This document shows positions 53,216-63,222 of a DNA stretch of 64,000 nucleotides, in pieces. A program made the translations under genes and the position numbers. The stretch's first letter is position 1; each line of letters opens with the position of its first letter. The stretch spans positions 62,001 through 126,000 of the forward strand of contig JAFXBF010000009.1 of NCBI GenBank assembly GCA_017516745.1, given 5' to 3'. This stretch comes from Clostridia bacterium. GTDB taxonomy: Bacteria > Bacillota > Clostridia > Oscillospirales > Acutalibacteraceae. Under the pieces are notes generated by a model, which saw nothing but the letters and a program-made list of their open reading frames with translations, was not told where the DNA came from and searched no databases.

Positions 53216-54406
53216 ATGGGCGTTGCTCTTAAACTCAATATGCCTGCGGCAACACCCAAAACCATGTTCCGCTTTTTGGTGTTGGTGTTCTGGACTCAGC
53301 ACACGATTTTGAAATATGTTGAAGAGGTTTTTGAACGTCTGCCGTTTGTAAGCCGCTTTGCGCCGTTCGTTATTCCTGTTTTGTTTATGTCATTGCTTGC
53401 ATTGTCTTTGCCTTATATTGTGCGGCAGCTACGTAAGGCGGATGTGCTGTTTGCGCTGTCCGTTGTGCTTGTGGTTGTTATGACGCTGTTGATATATCCT
53501 GACAGCAAAGAATATATCTCCCCTCAGCTGTGGCGTATATTCGGAATGTCTGTTCCGCTTTATTTTGTCGGAGTAATTTATGACAACGAAGAAACTAAAA
53601 AAGATTTGTTCTGGTGCTCTCTTGTCGGTGTGCTTGTTGCGTTTTTGTATCAGCTTTATTCTCTGGCATCCGGCAGGGTGTTGGAAAGCGATAATATGAA
53701 CGCTTCGTACAATGTTCTGCCCAGCGTTATTTATCTTATTTACTGGGCTATTACTAACAACGGAACGAAAAACTGGTTGATTGCTCTTGCGGCATCAGCT
53801 CTGCCGTTTATATTCGGCACACGAGGCCCCATAATTGCTATAGCTGTTTTTTGTGCTATAGGTCTTATTTACAGATTTTCAAAAATTAAAAACATAGCTG
53901 TTAAAATTGTCTTGATTTTGATTGTTTGTGTGATAGCGGTTTATATCAGTACAGGAAACAGAATACTCGAATGGGCAGAAATACTTTCCAAACGATTCGG
54001 CGAGATTGGTTTCAGTACGCGAATATTTGATTATCTTATCGAGGAGCAGCTGGCTGAATCTGTCGGACGAGAAAACATAAGCGACGCAATATGGAAGGCA
54101 ATAAAGCAAAATGCGATTTCGGGTTACGGTTTTATGGGTGATAGATCAATTACAGGTGGATACGCCCACAATATCGTGCTTGAATACTGGTGCAGCTATG
54201 GCTTTTTTGCCGGAAGTGCAGCCGTTGTTTTGACGGCACTTGTGCCGATGAAAGCTATGCTTCGCTCAAAAGGTACGGATGTTTTTTGGCTGATAATGAT
54301 GCTTTCGTGTATGGTTTTTATTAAGCTTATGATCAGCGGCAGTTATGTTTATGAACCGTATTTTTACTTGCTTATAGGTTTGAGCATAGGTGTGTTGCGT
54401 TCGTGA
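53216..54406 (+). CDS. Wzy-type polysaccharide polymerase (O-antigen ligase/polymerase family)
   Basis: A 396-aa membrane protein with about ten hydrophobic segments. The largest outside loop lies between about residues 245 and 315 and ends with SGYGFMGDRSITGGYAHNIVLEYWCSYGFFAG, which holds the G-x-G ... HN-x-x-L ... G-x-x-G pattern of Wzy/WaaL proteins. It joins lipid-linked repeat units at the outer membrane face. It is preceded by GGAGG. It is the only polymerase candidate of the locus. Confidence 0.88.
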   Translation: MGVALKLNMPAATPKTMFRFLVLVFWTQHTILKYVEEVFERLPFVSRFAPFVIPVLFMSLLALSLPYIVRQLRKADVLFALSVVLVVVMTLLIYPDSKEYISPQLWRIFGMSVPLYFVGVIYDNEETKKDLFWCSLVGVLVAFLYQLYSLASGRVLESDNMNASYNVLPSVIYLIYWAITNNGTKNWLIALAASALPFIFGTRGPIIAIAVFCAIGLIYRFSKIKNIAVKIVLILIVCVIAVYISTGNRILEWAEILSKRFGEIGFSTRIFDYLIEEQLAESVGRENISDAIWKAIKQNAISGYGFMGDRSITGGYAHNIVLEYWCSYGFFAGSAAVVLTALVPMKAMLRSKGTDVFWLIMMLSCMVFIKLMISGSYVYEPYFYLLIGLSIGVLRS

Positions 54407-54460
54407 ATTAAAATAGTTGCAATGTTTTAGAATAAAACGTAAATTTTCAAGGAGCTTTTA

Positions 54461-55687
54461 ATGAAAATAGCAATAATAAATATGACCCATAAGGGCAGTA
54501 CGGGTAAAATAATGCTTCAGATTGCGGATGTGGCCCGAAATATGGGACATGAAGCAAAAACATATTCTCCTATGCTTTTTTCACGTATCAAGAAGCAGGT
54601 GGAGCATGTTGAGGAAAATCATTATACATGGGGAAACAAATTTGAAAGCGCTTTCCATTATTATATGGGAACACTTTTAGGCTTGAATGGTTTTTTTTCG
54701 TTTTGGGGAACAAACCAATTGATAAAAAATCTTAAGAAGTTTCAGCCGGATATTGTTCATCTGCACAATCTGCATAATTTCAATGTAAATTTACCGTTAT
54801 TGTTTCGTTATTTGAAAAAATCAAAGGTCAAAGTAGTGTGGACTTTGCATGATTGTTGGGCGTTTACCGGACACTGTCCTCATTTTGTCGTGGCAAAATG
54901 CAACAAATGGAAAAACGGCTGTTATGATTGCCCGCAACTAAGGCTTTATCCCAAAAGTATGATTGATACCTCAAGATTGATGTACGGTTTCAAGAAGAAA
55001 TGGTTTACCGGTATTGACAATATGGCAATTGTCACACCATCAGTGTGGTTGGCGGATTTGGTCAGACAGTCATATTTAAGAGAATATACGATTTCTGTAA
55101 TAAATAACGGTATAAATTTAAATATCTTTAAACCTACAAAAAATAACTTCAGAGAAAAATACGGGATTCCTGAAAACAAGAGAATATTATTGGGTGTCTC
55201 ACTGGGGTGGAGCCATAGTAAAGGTATTGATGTTTTTGTTGAGCTGAGTAAGTGTTTAGAGCGAGAAAAATATCAGATTGTTTTAGTTGGAACTGATGAT
55301 AAAAGTGATAGTCTTCTGCCGGAAAATATTATTTCAATTCACCAGACGAGCAATAAGCAGGAGCTTGCTGAAATATATTCCTCAGCAGACCTTTTTGTAA
55401 ATCCAACAAGGGAAGAAACCTATCCAACTGTTAATATGGAATCGATTGCTTGCGGAACACCCATTATTACATTTAACACCGGAGGTAGTCCGGAAATTCC
55501 GGATGAAACCTGCGGTAGAGTTGTTGAATGCGATGACATTGATTCGTTGCAGAAAGAGATAGAGAGGATTTGTATTCAAATGCCTTATTCGGCGGAACAG
55601 TGTATCGAAAGGGCTAAAAATTTCGATATGAATGACAGATTCGAGGAGTATGTGAAACTTTATGAGAATTGTACATATAGCACCTAA
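54461..55687 (+). CDS. GT4-family glycosyltransferase (WcaC/WbuB-like)
   Basis: A 408-aa GT-B protein. The N domain has NMTHKGSTGKIMLQIA and the striking TLHDCWAFTGHCPHF...C...W..GCYDCPQL segment with five Cys/His, typical of this colanic-acid-type subgroup. The C domain has LLGVSLGWSHSKGIDVFVEL, LAEIYSSADLFVNPTREETYPTVNMES and ACGTPIITFNTGGSPEI with the retaining Glu. AAGGAG precedes the ATG. Its end overlaps the next gene by 26 bases. Confidence 0.92.
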   Translation: MKIAIINMTHKGSTGKIMLQIADVARNMGHEAKTYSPMLFSRIKKQVEHVEENHYTWGNKFESAFHYYMGTLLGLNGFFSFWGTNQLIKNLKKFQPDIVHLHNLHNFNVNLPLLFRYLKKSKVKVVWTLHDCWAFTGHCPHFVVAKCNKWKNGCYDCPQLRLYPKSMIDTSRLMYGFKKKWFTGIDNMAIVTPSVWLADLVRQSYLREYTISVINNGINLNIFKPTKNNFREKYGIPENKRILLGVSLGWSHSKGIDVFVELSKCLEREKYQIVLVGTDDKSDSLLPENIISIHQTSNKQELAEIYSSADLFVNPTREETYPTVNMESIACGTPIITFNTGGSPEIPDETCGRVVECDDIDSLQKEIERICIQMPYSAEQCIERAKNFDMNDRFEEYVKLYENCTYST

Positions 55688-56834
55688 CGCCCCTTATAAC
55701 GATTATTGGGGATATCAGGATAATCTGTTGCCAAAATATCACAAAAAACTTGGTCACGATGTTACTGTGCTAACTACAAATACAATACATAAAGACGGAA
55801 AAATAGTAGAAACGGATTGTGCAGACTATGTTCTGAATGACGGCGTAAGAGTTATTCGTTTGAACAAGAAAAAATATTTTCACCGTACACTTACGGCTTT
55901 GAATTCAAGATTGCTTATTTATGATTTGTTGAAAGACCTAAATCCCGATTTTGTTTTTTTTCACGGTCTTGTCAGCACAACTATATTGGACGTGATAGAT
56001 TATAAAAAGAAGATTAATCCGAACTGTATAATCGTACAAGACAATCATTTGGACTATTATAATAATTCCGGTTTGCAAAAAGATATTAAATCAAAAATCA
56101 TTAAACTTTTTAGTTGTTGTTTTTTTCGCTATACAAACAGAAAAGTGGCTCCTTATATTAGTAAGGTTTACGGCGTAACACCCTGGAGAAAAGATTATGC
56201 AGAGAATTACTTTAAAGTCCCCAAAACTAAGACGGATGTATTAATTATGGGTGCAGATGATGAACATATTGATTTTGAAAACCAAGAAGTAATACGAAAT
56301 ACTATACGTAGAAAGTTTGGCATCGGCAGTGATGATTTTTTAATTGTAACGGGCGGCAAAATAGATAAGGATAAAAAAATACATTTTTTAATGCAAGCTT
56401 GCAAAACTATAGATAAGGTGAAATTGCTTGTTTTTGGAAATGTTAAAGATGATTTTAAAGAAGAATTTGATAATATTGTCGCTGAGTCAAAAAACATTAT
56501 ATATATAGGTTGGATAGCTTCTAATGAAGTATATGATTACTTTCTGTCAGCTGATTTGGTATGCTTTCCAGGGACTCATTCGGTGATGTGGGAACAGGCT
56601 TGTGCGTGTAAGGTGCCATGCTTGTTTGAACATTGGGATGGGATGGAACACGTCAATAATGGAGGTAATAGTGATTTTGTATTTCCTGTGACACAAGAGT
56701 TGTTGAAAAAAAAGATTGAAGAATTGAAGTTTACCGATAAATATTTTGAAATGAAAAAAATTGCAAAATCAGACAAAACGAATATCTATCTTTATAGTAA
56801 AATAGCAGAAAAATCGTTGGAGTGTGCACAATAA
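55662..56834 (+). CDS. GT4-like glycosyltransferase
   Basis: A 390-aa GT-B protein. N terminus MRIVHIAPNAPYNDYWGYQDN; C domain FLIVTGGKIDKDKKIHFLMQA, KLLVFGNVKDDF, NIIYIGWIASNEVYDYFLSADLVCFPGTHS and VMWEQACACKVPCLF. The usual EGFG motif is replaced by WEQACA. It starts inside the previous gene (26-base overlap). Strongly AT-rich. The acceptor and sugar are unknown. Confidence 0.85.
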   Translation: MRIVHIAPNAPYNDYWGYQDNLLPKYHKKLGHDVTVLTTNTIHKDGKIVETDCADYVLNDGVRVIRLNKKKYFHRTLTALNSRLLIYDLLKDLNPDFVFFHGLVSTTILDVIDYKKKINPNCIIVQDNHLDYYNNSGLQKDIKSKIIKLFSCCFFRYTNRKVAPYISKVYGVTPWRKDYAENYFKVPKTKTDVLIMGADDEHIDFENQEVIRNTIRRKFGIGSDDFLIVTGGKIDKDKKIHFLMQACKTIDKVKLLVFGNVKDDFKEEFDNIVAESKNIIYIGWIASNEVYDYFLSADLVCFPGTHSVMWEQACACKVPCLFEHWDGMEHVNNGGNSDFVFPVTQELLKKKIEELKFTDKYFEMKKIAKSDKTNIYLYSKIAEKSLECAQ

Positions 56835-56835
56835 A

Positions 56836-58119
56836 ATGAATTTAAAGGCATTGATAAAAAGCAAAGAAATTCAAAATGCCGGTTGGTTGATTGGCGGACG
56901 AGTAGTACAAATGGGTTTGTCTTTAATTGTTGGTATATTGACAGCCAGATATCTTGGTCCAAGCAACTATGGCCTGATAAGTTATGGCAGTGCATATGTT
57001 TCTTTCTTTTCTGCTTTGTGTACATTAGGCTTGAATTCTGTAATAATAAAAGATTTTGTTGATAATCCGGAAGAGCAAGGTGAAGCGATAGGTTCAGCAT
57101 TGTTGATGCGTTTTGTGTCCAGCGTGATGTCAGCTTTTATGATAGTTGGATTTGTGGCTGTTTTTGATTCAGGCGAACCTTTGACAATTGCAGTTGTTGC
57201 ACTTTGCAGTATTGGTTCAATTTTTCATATTTTTGAGATTTTTAATTATTGGTTTCAATATCAGTATAAATCACGTGTAACAGCAGTCGCTGCTTTAGTG
57301 GCATATGTTGTAACATCTGCATATAAAATTATTTTGCTTGTTGCTGAGAAAAGTGTATGTTGGTTTGCTTTAGCGACATCTGTGGATTATATAGTCCTTG
57401 CAATATTTTTGCTTGCGGCATATAAAAAACATGACGGAAAAAAGCTTAAGTTCTCTCGTGCTAAATCACGTTCATTATTTAATGTTAGTCGGCATTATCT
57501 CTTGTCTGCTATAATGGTTTCTATATATGGTCAAACAGATAAGTTAATGCTCAAACATATGGCAGGAGAGACGGAAGTAGGCTATTATGCGATAGCGATG
57601 ACTATTTGTTCTATCTGGACTTTTGTTTTGCAGGCAATTATTGATTCGATATACCCTACTATATTATGCTTAAAAGATGAGAATTATTCTAAATATGAAA
57701 AGAAAAATCGACAATTGTATGCGATAGTTTTTTATATATCTATTTTTGTTTCATTGTTTTTTTTGCTTTTCGGAGAATTAGTTGTAAATATTTTGTATGG
57801 TGCAGAGTATATGTCTTCTGTTAAAGTTTTACGGATTGTTACATGGTATACAGCTTTTTCTTTTTTAGGCGTTGCGCGAAATGCATGGATTGTATCCGAG
57901 GGACATCAAAAATATTTGAAATATATGTATGTTTGTGCTGCAATACTGAACATTATTCTTAACTTAGTGTTTATCCCGTATATTGGTGGTGTAGGTGCAG
58001 CTTTGGCATCTTTAATAACTCAAATTTTCTCCAGTATTATATTACCTTTATTATTCAAGAGTATGAGACCCAATGTAAAATTAATTATTGACGCTATATT
58101 GCTTAAGGGTATTAAATAA
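56836..58119 (+). CDS. Wzx-type repeat-unit flippase
   Basis: A 427-aa protein with about 12 to 14 hydrophobic segments. QNAGWLIGGRVVQMGLSLIVG and ARYLGPSNYGLISYGSAYVSFF are the N-terminal Wzx/MOP-family hallmarks; YGQTDKLMLKHMAGETEVGYYAIAM is the mid-protein block. It turns the lipid-linked unit over the membrane for Wzy. ATG 56836 directly follows the previous stop; GTG 56824 is too close to the GGAG site to be preferred. Weak ribosome binding site. Confidence 0.93.
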   Translation: MNLKALIKSKEIQNAGWLIGGRVVQMGLSLIVGILTARYLGPSNYGLISYGSAYVSFFSALCTLGLNSVIIKDFVDNPEEQGEAIGSALLMRFVSSVMSAFMIVGFVAVFDSGEPLTIAVVALCSIGSIFHIFEIFNYWFQYQYKSRVTAVAALVAYVVTSAYKIILLVAEKSVCWFALATSVDYIVLAIFLLAAYKKHDGKKLKFSRAKSRSLFNVSRHYLLSAIMVSIYGQTDKLMLKHMAGETEVGYYAIAMTICSIWTFVLQAIIDSIYPTILCLKDENYSKYEKKNRQLYAIVFYISIFVSLFFLLFGELVVNILYGAEYMSSVKVLRIVTWYTAFSFLGVARNAWIVSEGHQKYLKYMYVCAAILNIILNLVFIPYIGGVGAALASLITQIFSSIILPLLFKSMRPNVKLIIDAILLKGIK

Positions 58120-58186
58120 CATACGCAAAATAAAATCAGGCCTTATTTATAACATAGCTTAAAATATAGTGGAAGGAGTTGTGCTT

Positions 58187-59509
58187 ATGTCATTGTTTGA
58201 AAAAATAATTAACAAAGAAGAAAGTGTTTCGTTGATAGGTTTGGGATATGTTGGTATGCCTATCGCTGTGGCTTTTGCCAATAAGGGTGTCAACGTAATA
58301 GGTTTTGACTTGAATAAAGCAAAAATTGAACTGTATAAAAGTGGTGTTGACCCGACAAAAGAAGTCGGTGACGAGGCGATAAAGAACACTACAGTTGAGT
58401 TTACTTCAGATGAAAAGGATTTGCAAAAAGCAAAATTTCATATTGTTGCGGTTCCTACTCCGGTAAATACAGATCATACCCCTGATTTAGCTCCGGTAAT
58501 AGGTGCTTCTGAGATTGTGGGGAGGAATCTTACAAAAGGTTCTTATGTTGTGTTTGAATCAACCGTATATCCCGGTTGCACTGAGGATGTGTGTATACCA
58601 ATTTTAGAAAGAGAATCCGACCTTAAATGCGGCAAAGATTTTAAGGTGGGTTATTCTCCGGAAAGAATCAATCCGGGCGATAAAGTGCATAGACTTGAAA
58701 ATATTACAAAAATTGTTTCCGGTTGCGATGAAGAGGCGCTTAATACAATAAAAGCTGTTTATGATATTGTTATAGAAGTCGGTACCTATCCTGTAAGCAA
58801 TCTTAGAACGGCAGAGGCAGTTAAGGTTGTTGAAAACAGCCAGCGTGACATAAATATTGCATTTATGAACGAATTAGCAATGGCATTTGACAAAATGGAT
58901 ATTGATACCAATGAAGTTGTTGATGGTATGAATACAAAATGGAATGCACTTGGCTTTAGACCCGGTCTTGTTGGCGGCCATTGTATCGGTGTTGATCCCT
59001 ATTATTTTACATATCAGGCCGAAAAGTTGGGTTATCATAGCCAAATTATTCTTAATGGCCGTATTGTAAATGACAGTATGGGCAAATTTGTTGCGGATGC
59101 TGCGATTAAGAATATGATTGCTGCAGGACAAGCTCCAAAAAAGTCAAAGGTTGTTATTCTTGGGCTTACATTTAAAGAAAATTGTCCGGATACGAGAAAC
59201 AGTAAAGTTGATGATATTATAAAGCGTTTAAACGAGTACGGCATTGAGCCTGTTGTTGTTGATCCCTGGGCGAATGAAAAAGATGCTTTGTTCGAATACG
59301 GCGTGACGCTTACAGAGTTTGAAGACGTAAATGATGCAGATTGCGTTATTGTAGCTGTTGCGCATAACGAATTCAGGGAGCTTAATGTGGATGAAATTAA
59401 AAGTCTTTATAAAAATTGTGATGATTCTGCAAAAGTGCTTATTGATGTGAAGGGTATTTATAAAGTATCAGACTTTGAAATGGACAAAATGAAATATTGG
59501 AGGCTATAA
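58187..59509 (+). CDS. nucleotide-sugar 6-dehydrogenase (TviB/WbpO/WecC family)
   Basis: A 440-aa NAD-dependent enzyme. SLIGLGYVGMPIAVAFA is the Rossmann site; PTPVNTDHTPDL and STVYPGCTEDVC follow; GYSPERINPGDKVHRLENI is typical of UDP-N-acetylhexosamine rather than UDP-glucose dehydrogenases; the catalytic Cys is in VGGHCIGVDPYYF. It oxidises a UDP-HexNAc to the uronate, making the polymer acidic. ATG 58187 lies eight bases after GGAAGGAG; the frame from 58169 is a GTG in front of that site. Confidence 0.93.
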   Translation: MSLFEKIINKEESVSLIGLGYVGMPIAVAFANKGVNVIGFDLNKAKIELYKSGVDPTKEVGDEAIKNTTVEFTSDEKDLQKAKFHIVAVPTPVNTDHTPDLAPVIGASEIVGRNLTKGSYVVFESTVYPGCTEDVCIPILERESDLKCGKDFKVGYSPERINPGDKVHRLENITKIVSGCDEEALNTIKAVYDIVIEVGTYPVSNLRTAEAVKVVENSQRDINIAFMNELAMAFDKMDIDTNEVVDGMNTKWNALGFRPGLVGGHCIGVDPYYFTYQAEKLGYHSQIILNGRIVNDSMGKFVADAAIKNMIAAGQAPKKSKVVILGLTFKENCPDTRNSKVDDIIKRLNEYGIEPVVVDPWANEKDALFEYGVTLTEFEDVNDADCVIVAVAHNEFRELNVDEIKSLYKNCDDSAKVLIDVKGIYKVSDFEMDKMKYWRL

Positions 59510-59510
59510 G

Positions 59511-60554
59511 ATGTCACTTTTTAAAAACAAAACCCTACTCATTACAGGTGGCACGGGGTCTTTCGGTAACGCTGTGCTTAATCGTTTTCTCAGTACTGAT
59601 ATAGGAGAAATCCGCATTTTTTCACGAGATGAAAAGAAGCAGGATGATATGCGCCATGAGTTTCAGGTGAAAATGCCTGATGTGGCTGATAAAATAAAAT
59701 TCTACATCGGTGACGTCAGAGATATTGCTTCTGTAAGAAATGCGATGCACGGGGTTAATTACATATTCCATGCAGCGGCGCTCAAGCAGGTGCCGTCGTG
59801 TGAGTTTTTCCCGATAGAGGCCGTAAAGACCAATGTTCTCGGTACGGAAAACGTTCTTGTTGCGGCCATTGAAGCAGGCGTTGAGAACGTTGTCTGCCTT
59901 TCTACTGATAAAGCGGCTTATCCCGTAAATGCTATGGGTACATCAAAGGCAATGATGGAAAAGGTAATCGTTGCCAAAGCACGCACAACAAACAAGACAA
60001 AAATCTGCTGTACCCGTTACGGTAATGTTATGTGCTCTCGTGGCTCTGTAATTCCGCTCTGGATTGAGCAGATAAAAAGCGGAAATCCCGTTACGGTTAC
60101 TGACCCGAATATGACCCGTTTCATTATGTCACTTGATGAGGCGGTTGACCTTGTTCTGTTTGCATTCGAGCACGGTCAGTCGGGTGATATTCTTGTGCAG
60201 AAAGCACCTTCCTGTACCATTCGGACACAGGCCGAGGCGGTTTGTGAACTGTTCGGTGCCGATAAGAACAATATTAAAATTATCGGTATACGCCACGGTG
60301 AAAAGATGTACGAAACACTTCTTACCAATGAGGAATGTTCTGTTGCGGTTGATATGGGGGATTTCTACCGTGTTCCTTGTGACAACCGAGGCCTTAATTA
60401 TGATAAGTATTTTAATCAGGGCGATGTTCAGCGCAACCCTCTGACCGAATTCAATTCCAACAATACACAGCTTCTTACGGTTGAGGAAACCAAGGCGATA
60501 CTGTCTTCGCTTGAGTATATAAAAGCCGAACTTAAGGGAGCGGAAAAACAATGA
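59511..60554 (+). CDS. capE: UDP-GlcNAc 4,6-dehydratase/5-epimerase CapE
   Basis: A 347-aa extended SDR. TLLITGGTGSFGNAVLNRFL binds NAD(P); HAAALKQVPSCEFFPIEAVKTN holds the catalytic region, with Met/Lys-type residues (STDKAAYPVNAMGTSKAMME) in place of Tyr-x-x-x-Lys as in the inverting dehydratases. It is the first step from UDP-GlcNAc to UDP-N-acetyl-L-fucosamine. It is followed at once by CapF and CapG homologues, the same order as in Staphylococcus cap loci. Confidence 0.95.
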   Translation: MSLFKNKTLLITGGTGSFGNAVLNRFLSTDIGEIRIFSRDEKKQDDMRHEFQVKMPDVADKIKFYIGDVRDIASVRNAMHGVNYIFHAAALKQVPSCEFFPIEAVKTNVLGTENVLVAAIEAGVENVVCLSTDKAAYPVNAMGTSKAMMEKVIVAKARTTNKTKICCTRYGNVMCSRGSVIPLWIEQIKSGNPVTVTDPNMTRFIMSLDEAVDLVLFAFEHGQSGDILVQKAPSCTIRTQAEAVCELFGADKNNIKIIGIRHGEKMYETLLTNEECSVAVDMGDFYRVPCDNRGLNYDKYFNQGDVQRNPLTEFNSNNTQLLTVEETKAILSSLEYIKAELKGAEKQ

Positions 60555-61750
60555 ATATATTGGTAACGGGTGCAAAAGGTTTTGTAGGAAAAAACCTTTG
60601 CGAAGGCTTGAAAAATATCCGTGACGGTAAGGACAGAACTCACCCTGACCTCAAAATCGGCAATATATTTGAATGCGATATTGATACGCCTGTTGAGGCT
60701 ATTGATGAATTCTGTGCACAGGCGGATTTTGTTTTTAACCTTGCCGGTGTAAACCGTCCGCAAAATCCAGAGGAGTTTATGCAGGGCAACTGTGGTTTTT
60801 TGTCATTGCTGCTTGAAACTCTGAAAAAGCACAACAATACATGCCCCGTAATGCTTTCCTCGTCAATTCAGGCGTCGTGTATCGGACGCTATGACAGCGA
60901 TTACGGACGCTCCAAAAAAGCAGGCGAAGAGCTTTTATTTAAGTTTGCACAGGAAACAGGAGCAAAGGCACTCGTTTACCGCTTTCCAAATCTTTTCGGT
61001 AAGTGGTGCAGACCCAACTATAACAGTGCGGTAGCCACTTTCTGCAATAATATTGCAAACGATTTGCCGATTACGGTAAGCGACCCTGCAATTCAATTGG
61101 AGCTGCTTTATATTGATGACCTTGTGAGTGAAATGCTTGATGCTCTTGAAGGCAACGAAAAGCACTGTGAATGTTCGGGGCTGGAAACTGTTCTGAACCC
61201 TGACGGAAAATATTGCTGTGTGCCGGTTACTCATAAGGTGACACTTGGCGAAATTGTAGATTTACTTAACACTTTCAAAGCTCAGACCAATACTCTGGTT
61301 ATGCCTGAGATTCCCGAAAACTCCTTTGCAAAGAAGCTTTACAGCACATATCTGTCATATCTGCCGAAAGAGAAAATTTCATTCCCGCTCAAGATGAATG
61401 AGGATGCAAGGGGCAGTTTTACTGAACTGCTTAAAACCGAAAAATGCGGACAGTTTTCGGTAAATATTTCAAAACCCGGAATAACCAAGGGTCAGCACTG
61501 GCACAACAGCAAGTGGGAATTCTTCATTGTTGTCAGCGGTCACGGACTTGTTCAGCAGCGCAGAATAGGCACAGATGAAGTCATAAACTTTGAGGTTAGC
61601 GGAGACAGGATTGAGGCAATACATATGCTTCCCGGTTACACGCACAATATTATCAATTTATCTCAAACAGAAAACCTTGTTACGGTAATGTGGGCGAATG
61701 AGCAGTTTGACCCCAATCATCCGGATACATTTTTTGAGGTTGTTGAATAA
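60551..61750 (+). CDS. capF: bifunctional epimerase/reductase CapF with C-terminal cupin
   Basis: A 399-aa protein in two parts. The N-terminal SDR domain starts MNILVTGAKGFVGKNLCEGL and has SSIQASCIGRYDSDYGRSKKAGEEL with Tyr-x-x-x-Lys. The C-terminal cupin holds the zinc site GQHWHNSKWEFF and GYTHNIINLSQTENL. CapF epimerises C3 and then reduces C4 of the CapE product with NADPH. It is slightly longer than S. aureus CapF (about 369 aa). ATGA overlap with capE. Confidence 0.95.
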   Translation: MNILVTGAKGFVGKNLCEGLKNIRDGKDRTHPDLKIGNIFECDIDTPVEAIDEFCAQADFVFNLAGVNRPQNPEEFMQGNCGFLSLLLETLKKHNNTCPVMLSSSIQASCIGRYDSDYGRSKKAGEELLFKFAQETGAKALVYRFPNLFGKWCRPNYNSAVATFCNNIANDLPITVSDPAIQLELLYIDDLVSEMLDALEGNEKHCECSGLETVLNPDGKYCCVPVTHKVTLGEIVDLLNTFKAQTNTLVMPEIPENSFAKKLYSTYLSYLPKEKISFPLKMNEDARGSFTELLKTEKCGQFSVNISKPGITKGQHWHNSKWEFFIVVSGHGLVQQRRIGTDEVINFEVSGDRIEAIHMLPGYTHNIINLSQTENLVTVMWANEQFDPNHPDTFFEVVE

Positions 61751-61789
61751 TTAGAATTGAGCAGTTAAACTCTGAGAGAGGTATTATCT

Positions 61790-62974
61790 ATGAGTATTAA
61801 ACTTGATTACAGCGATGTGAAATTTCAGAATAACGGAAAAATAAAACTTCTTATTATCGTGGGTACAAGGCCTGAAATTATCCGTCTTTCTGCGGTTATC
61901 AATAAGTGCCGCAAGTATTTTGATACAATTCTTGCGCACACCGGTCAGAATTATGATTATAATCTCAACGGAGTGTTTTTCAGGGATCTGAAAATTGATG
62001 CGCCCGAGGTTTATATGGATGCGGTCGGTGATGACCTCGGCTCAACCGTAGGTAATATTATCAACTGTTCTTACAAACTGATGAATCAGATAAAGCCAGA
62101 TGCACTTCTGGTGCTGGGTGATACAAATTCATGCCTTTCGGCAATATCCGCCAAAAGGCTTCACATTCCGATTTTTCATATGGAAGCAGGCAACAGATGC
62201 AAGGATGAGTGCCTGCCTGAGGAGACCAACCGCCGTATTGTTGATATCATTTCGGATGTCAACCTTGCATACAGTGAGCATGCACGCAGATATCTTCATG
62301 AGTGCGGTCTGCCGAAAGAACGAACCTATGTAACAGGATCTCCCATGGCAGAAGTGCTCAAACAGAATCTTGCAGAAATTGAGGCAAGCGATGTTCTTGA
62401 AAGGCTTGGGCTTGAAGCCAAAAAATATATACTGCTTTCTGCACACAGAGAAGAGAATATTGATACTCAAAAGAATTTTATAAGCCTGTTTACGGCAATA
62501 AATAAACTGGCAGAAAAATACGATATGCCGATTCTTTATTCCTGCCATCCACGAAGCAGAAACCGCCTTGAAAAGAGCGGATTTGTGCTTGATAAGAGGG
62601 TTGTTCAGAATGAGCCACTCGGCTTCCATGATTACAATAAACTGCAGATGAATGCCTTTGCAGTTGTTTCTGACAGCGGAACACTGCCCGAAGAATCAAG
62701 CTTCTTCACCAGCGTCGGACATCCTTTCCCTGCGGTTTGTATAAGAACATCTACTGAGCGCCCTGAGGCGCTTGATAAAGCATGCTTTGTTCTTGCAGGC
62801 ATTGATGAAAACAGCCTGCTGCAGGCTGTGACAACTGCAGTTGATATGAATGACAGCGGCGATTGCGGAATTCCCGTTCCTGATTATGTTGAAGAAAATG
62901 TCAGCACAAAGGTGGTTAAAATAATTCAGTCTTATACCAATGTTGTGGACAGAATGGTATGGAGAAAATACTGA
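61790..62974 (+). CDS. capG: UDP-N-acetylhexosamine 2-epimerase CapG
   Basis: A 394-aa WecB/CapG-type epimerase. LLIIVGTRPEIIRLSAVINKC, AHTGQNYDYNLNGVFF, VLGDTNSCLSA, PIFHMEAGNRCKDECLPEETNRR and LLSAHREENID are the family blocks; SDSGTLPEES binds UDP. It ends the UDP-N-acetyl-L-fucosamine pathway begun by CapE and CapF. GAGAGG precedes the ATG. It is the last gene of the locus; no terminator follows within the 90 bases before the MITE. Confidence 0.95.
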   Translation: MSIKLDYSDVKFQNNGKIKLLIIVGTRPEIIRLSAVINKCRKYFDTILAHTGQNYDYNLNGVFFRDLKIDAPEVYMDAVGDDLGSTVGNIINCSYKLMNQIKPDALLVLGDTNSCLSAISAKRLHIPIFHMEAGNRCKDECLPEETNRRIVDIISDVNLAYSEHARRYLHECGLPKERTYVTGSPMAEVLKQNLAEIEASDVLERLGLEAKKYILLSAHREENIDTQKNFISLFTAINKLAEKYDMPILYSCHPRSRNRLEKSGFVLDKRVVQNEPLGFHDYNKLQMNAFAVVSDSGTLPEESSFFTSVGHPFPAVCIRTSTERPEALDKACFVLAGIDENSLLQAVTTAVDMNDSGDCGIPVPDYVEENVSTKVVKIIQSYTNVVDRMVWRKY

Positions 62975-63063
62975 TATCAACCGTTAAAAACGCAATTCTT
63001 ATCAATGTGCGATAATTCCATTTGCTTTGCAGTTTCACTTTGATTGTATCGGTAAAGGGAATA

Positions 63064-63222
63064 GGGCACCTCTAAAAACTCATCGCACAAATCCTGCGTG
63101 CTCTTTTTCTGCCATATTGTCCCAAAATACTCGTTAATACACAAAGTATTGCCTGCGTTTTTGAAACAATCTGACAAAAAATCACTACGCAATCTTTGCA
63201 CCCTGAGTTTTTAGAGGTGCCC
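63064..63222. mobile_element. MITE-like element with 19-bp perfect terminal inverted repeats
   Basis: Left end GGGCACCTCTAAAAACTCA (63064-63082) and its exact complement at 63204-63222, flanked on both sides by AATA (63060-63063 and 63223-63226), a likely 4-bp target duplication. The 159 bases carry no complete gene; a minus-strand frame of 74 codons crosses the element's left end and is probably a remnant. The rest of the 300-base gap, 62975-63060, shows nothing clear. Confidence 0.88.

Noticed and set aside
62977-63201. Minus-strand 74-codon frame over the MITE
   Set aside because: Crosses an element boundary; at most a transposase remnant, not a working gene.
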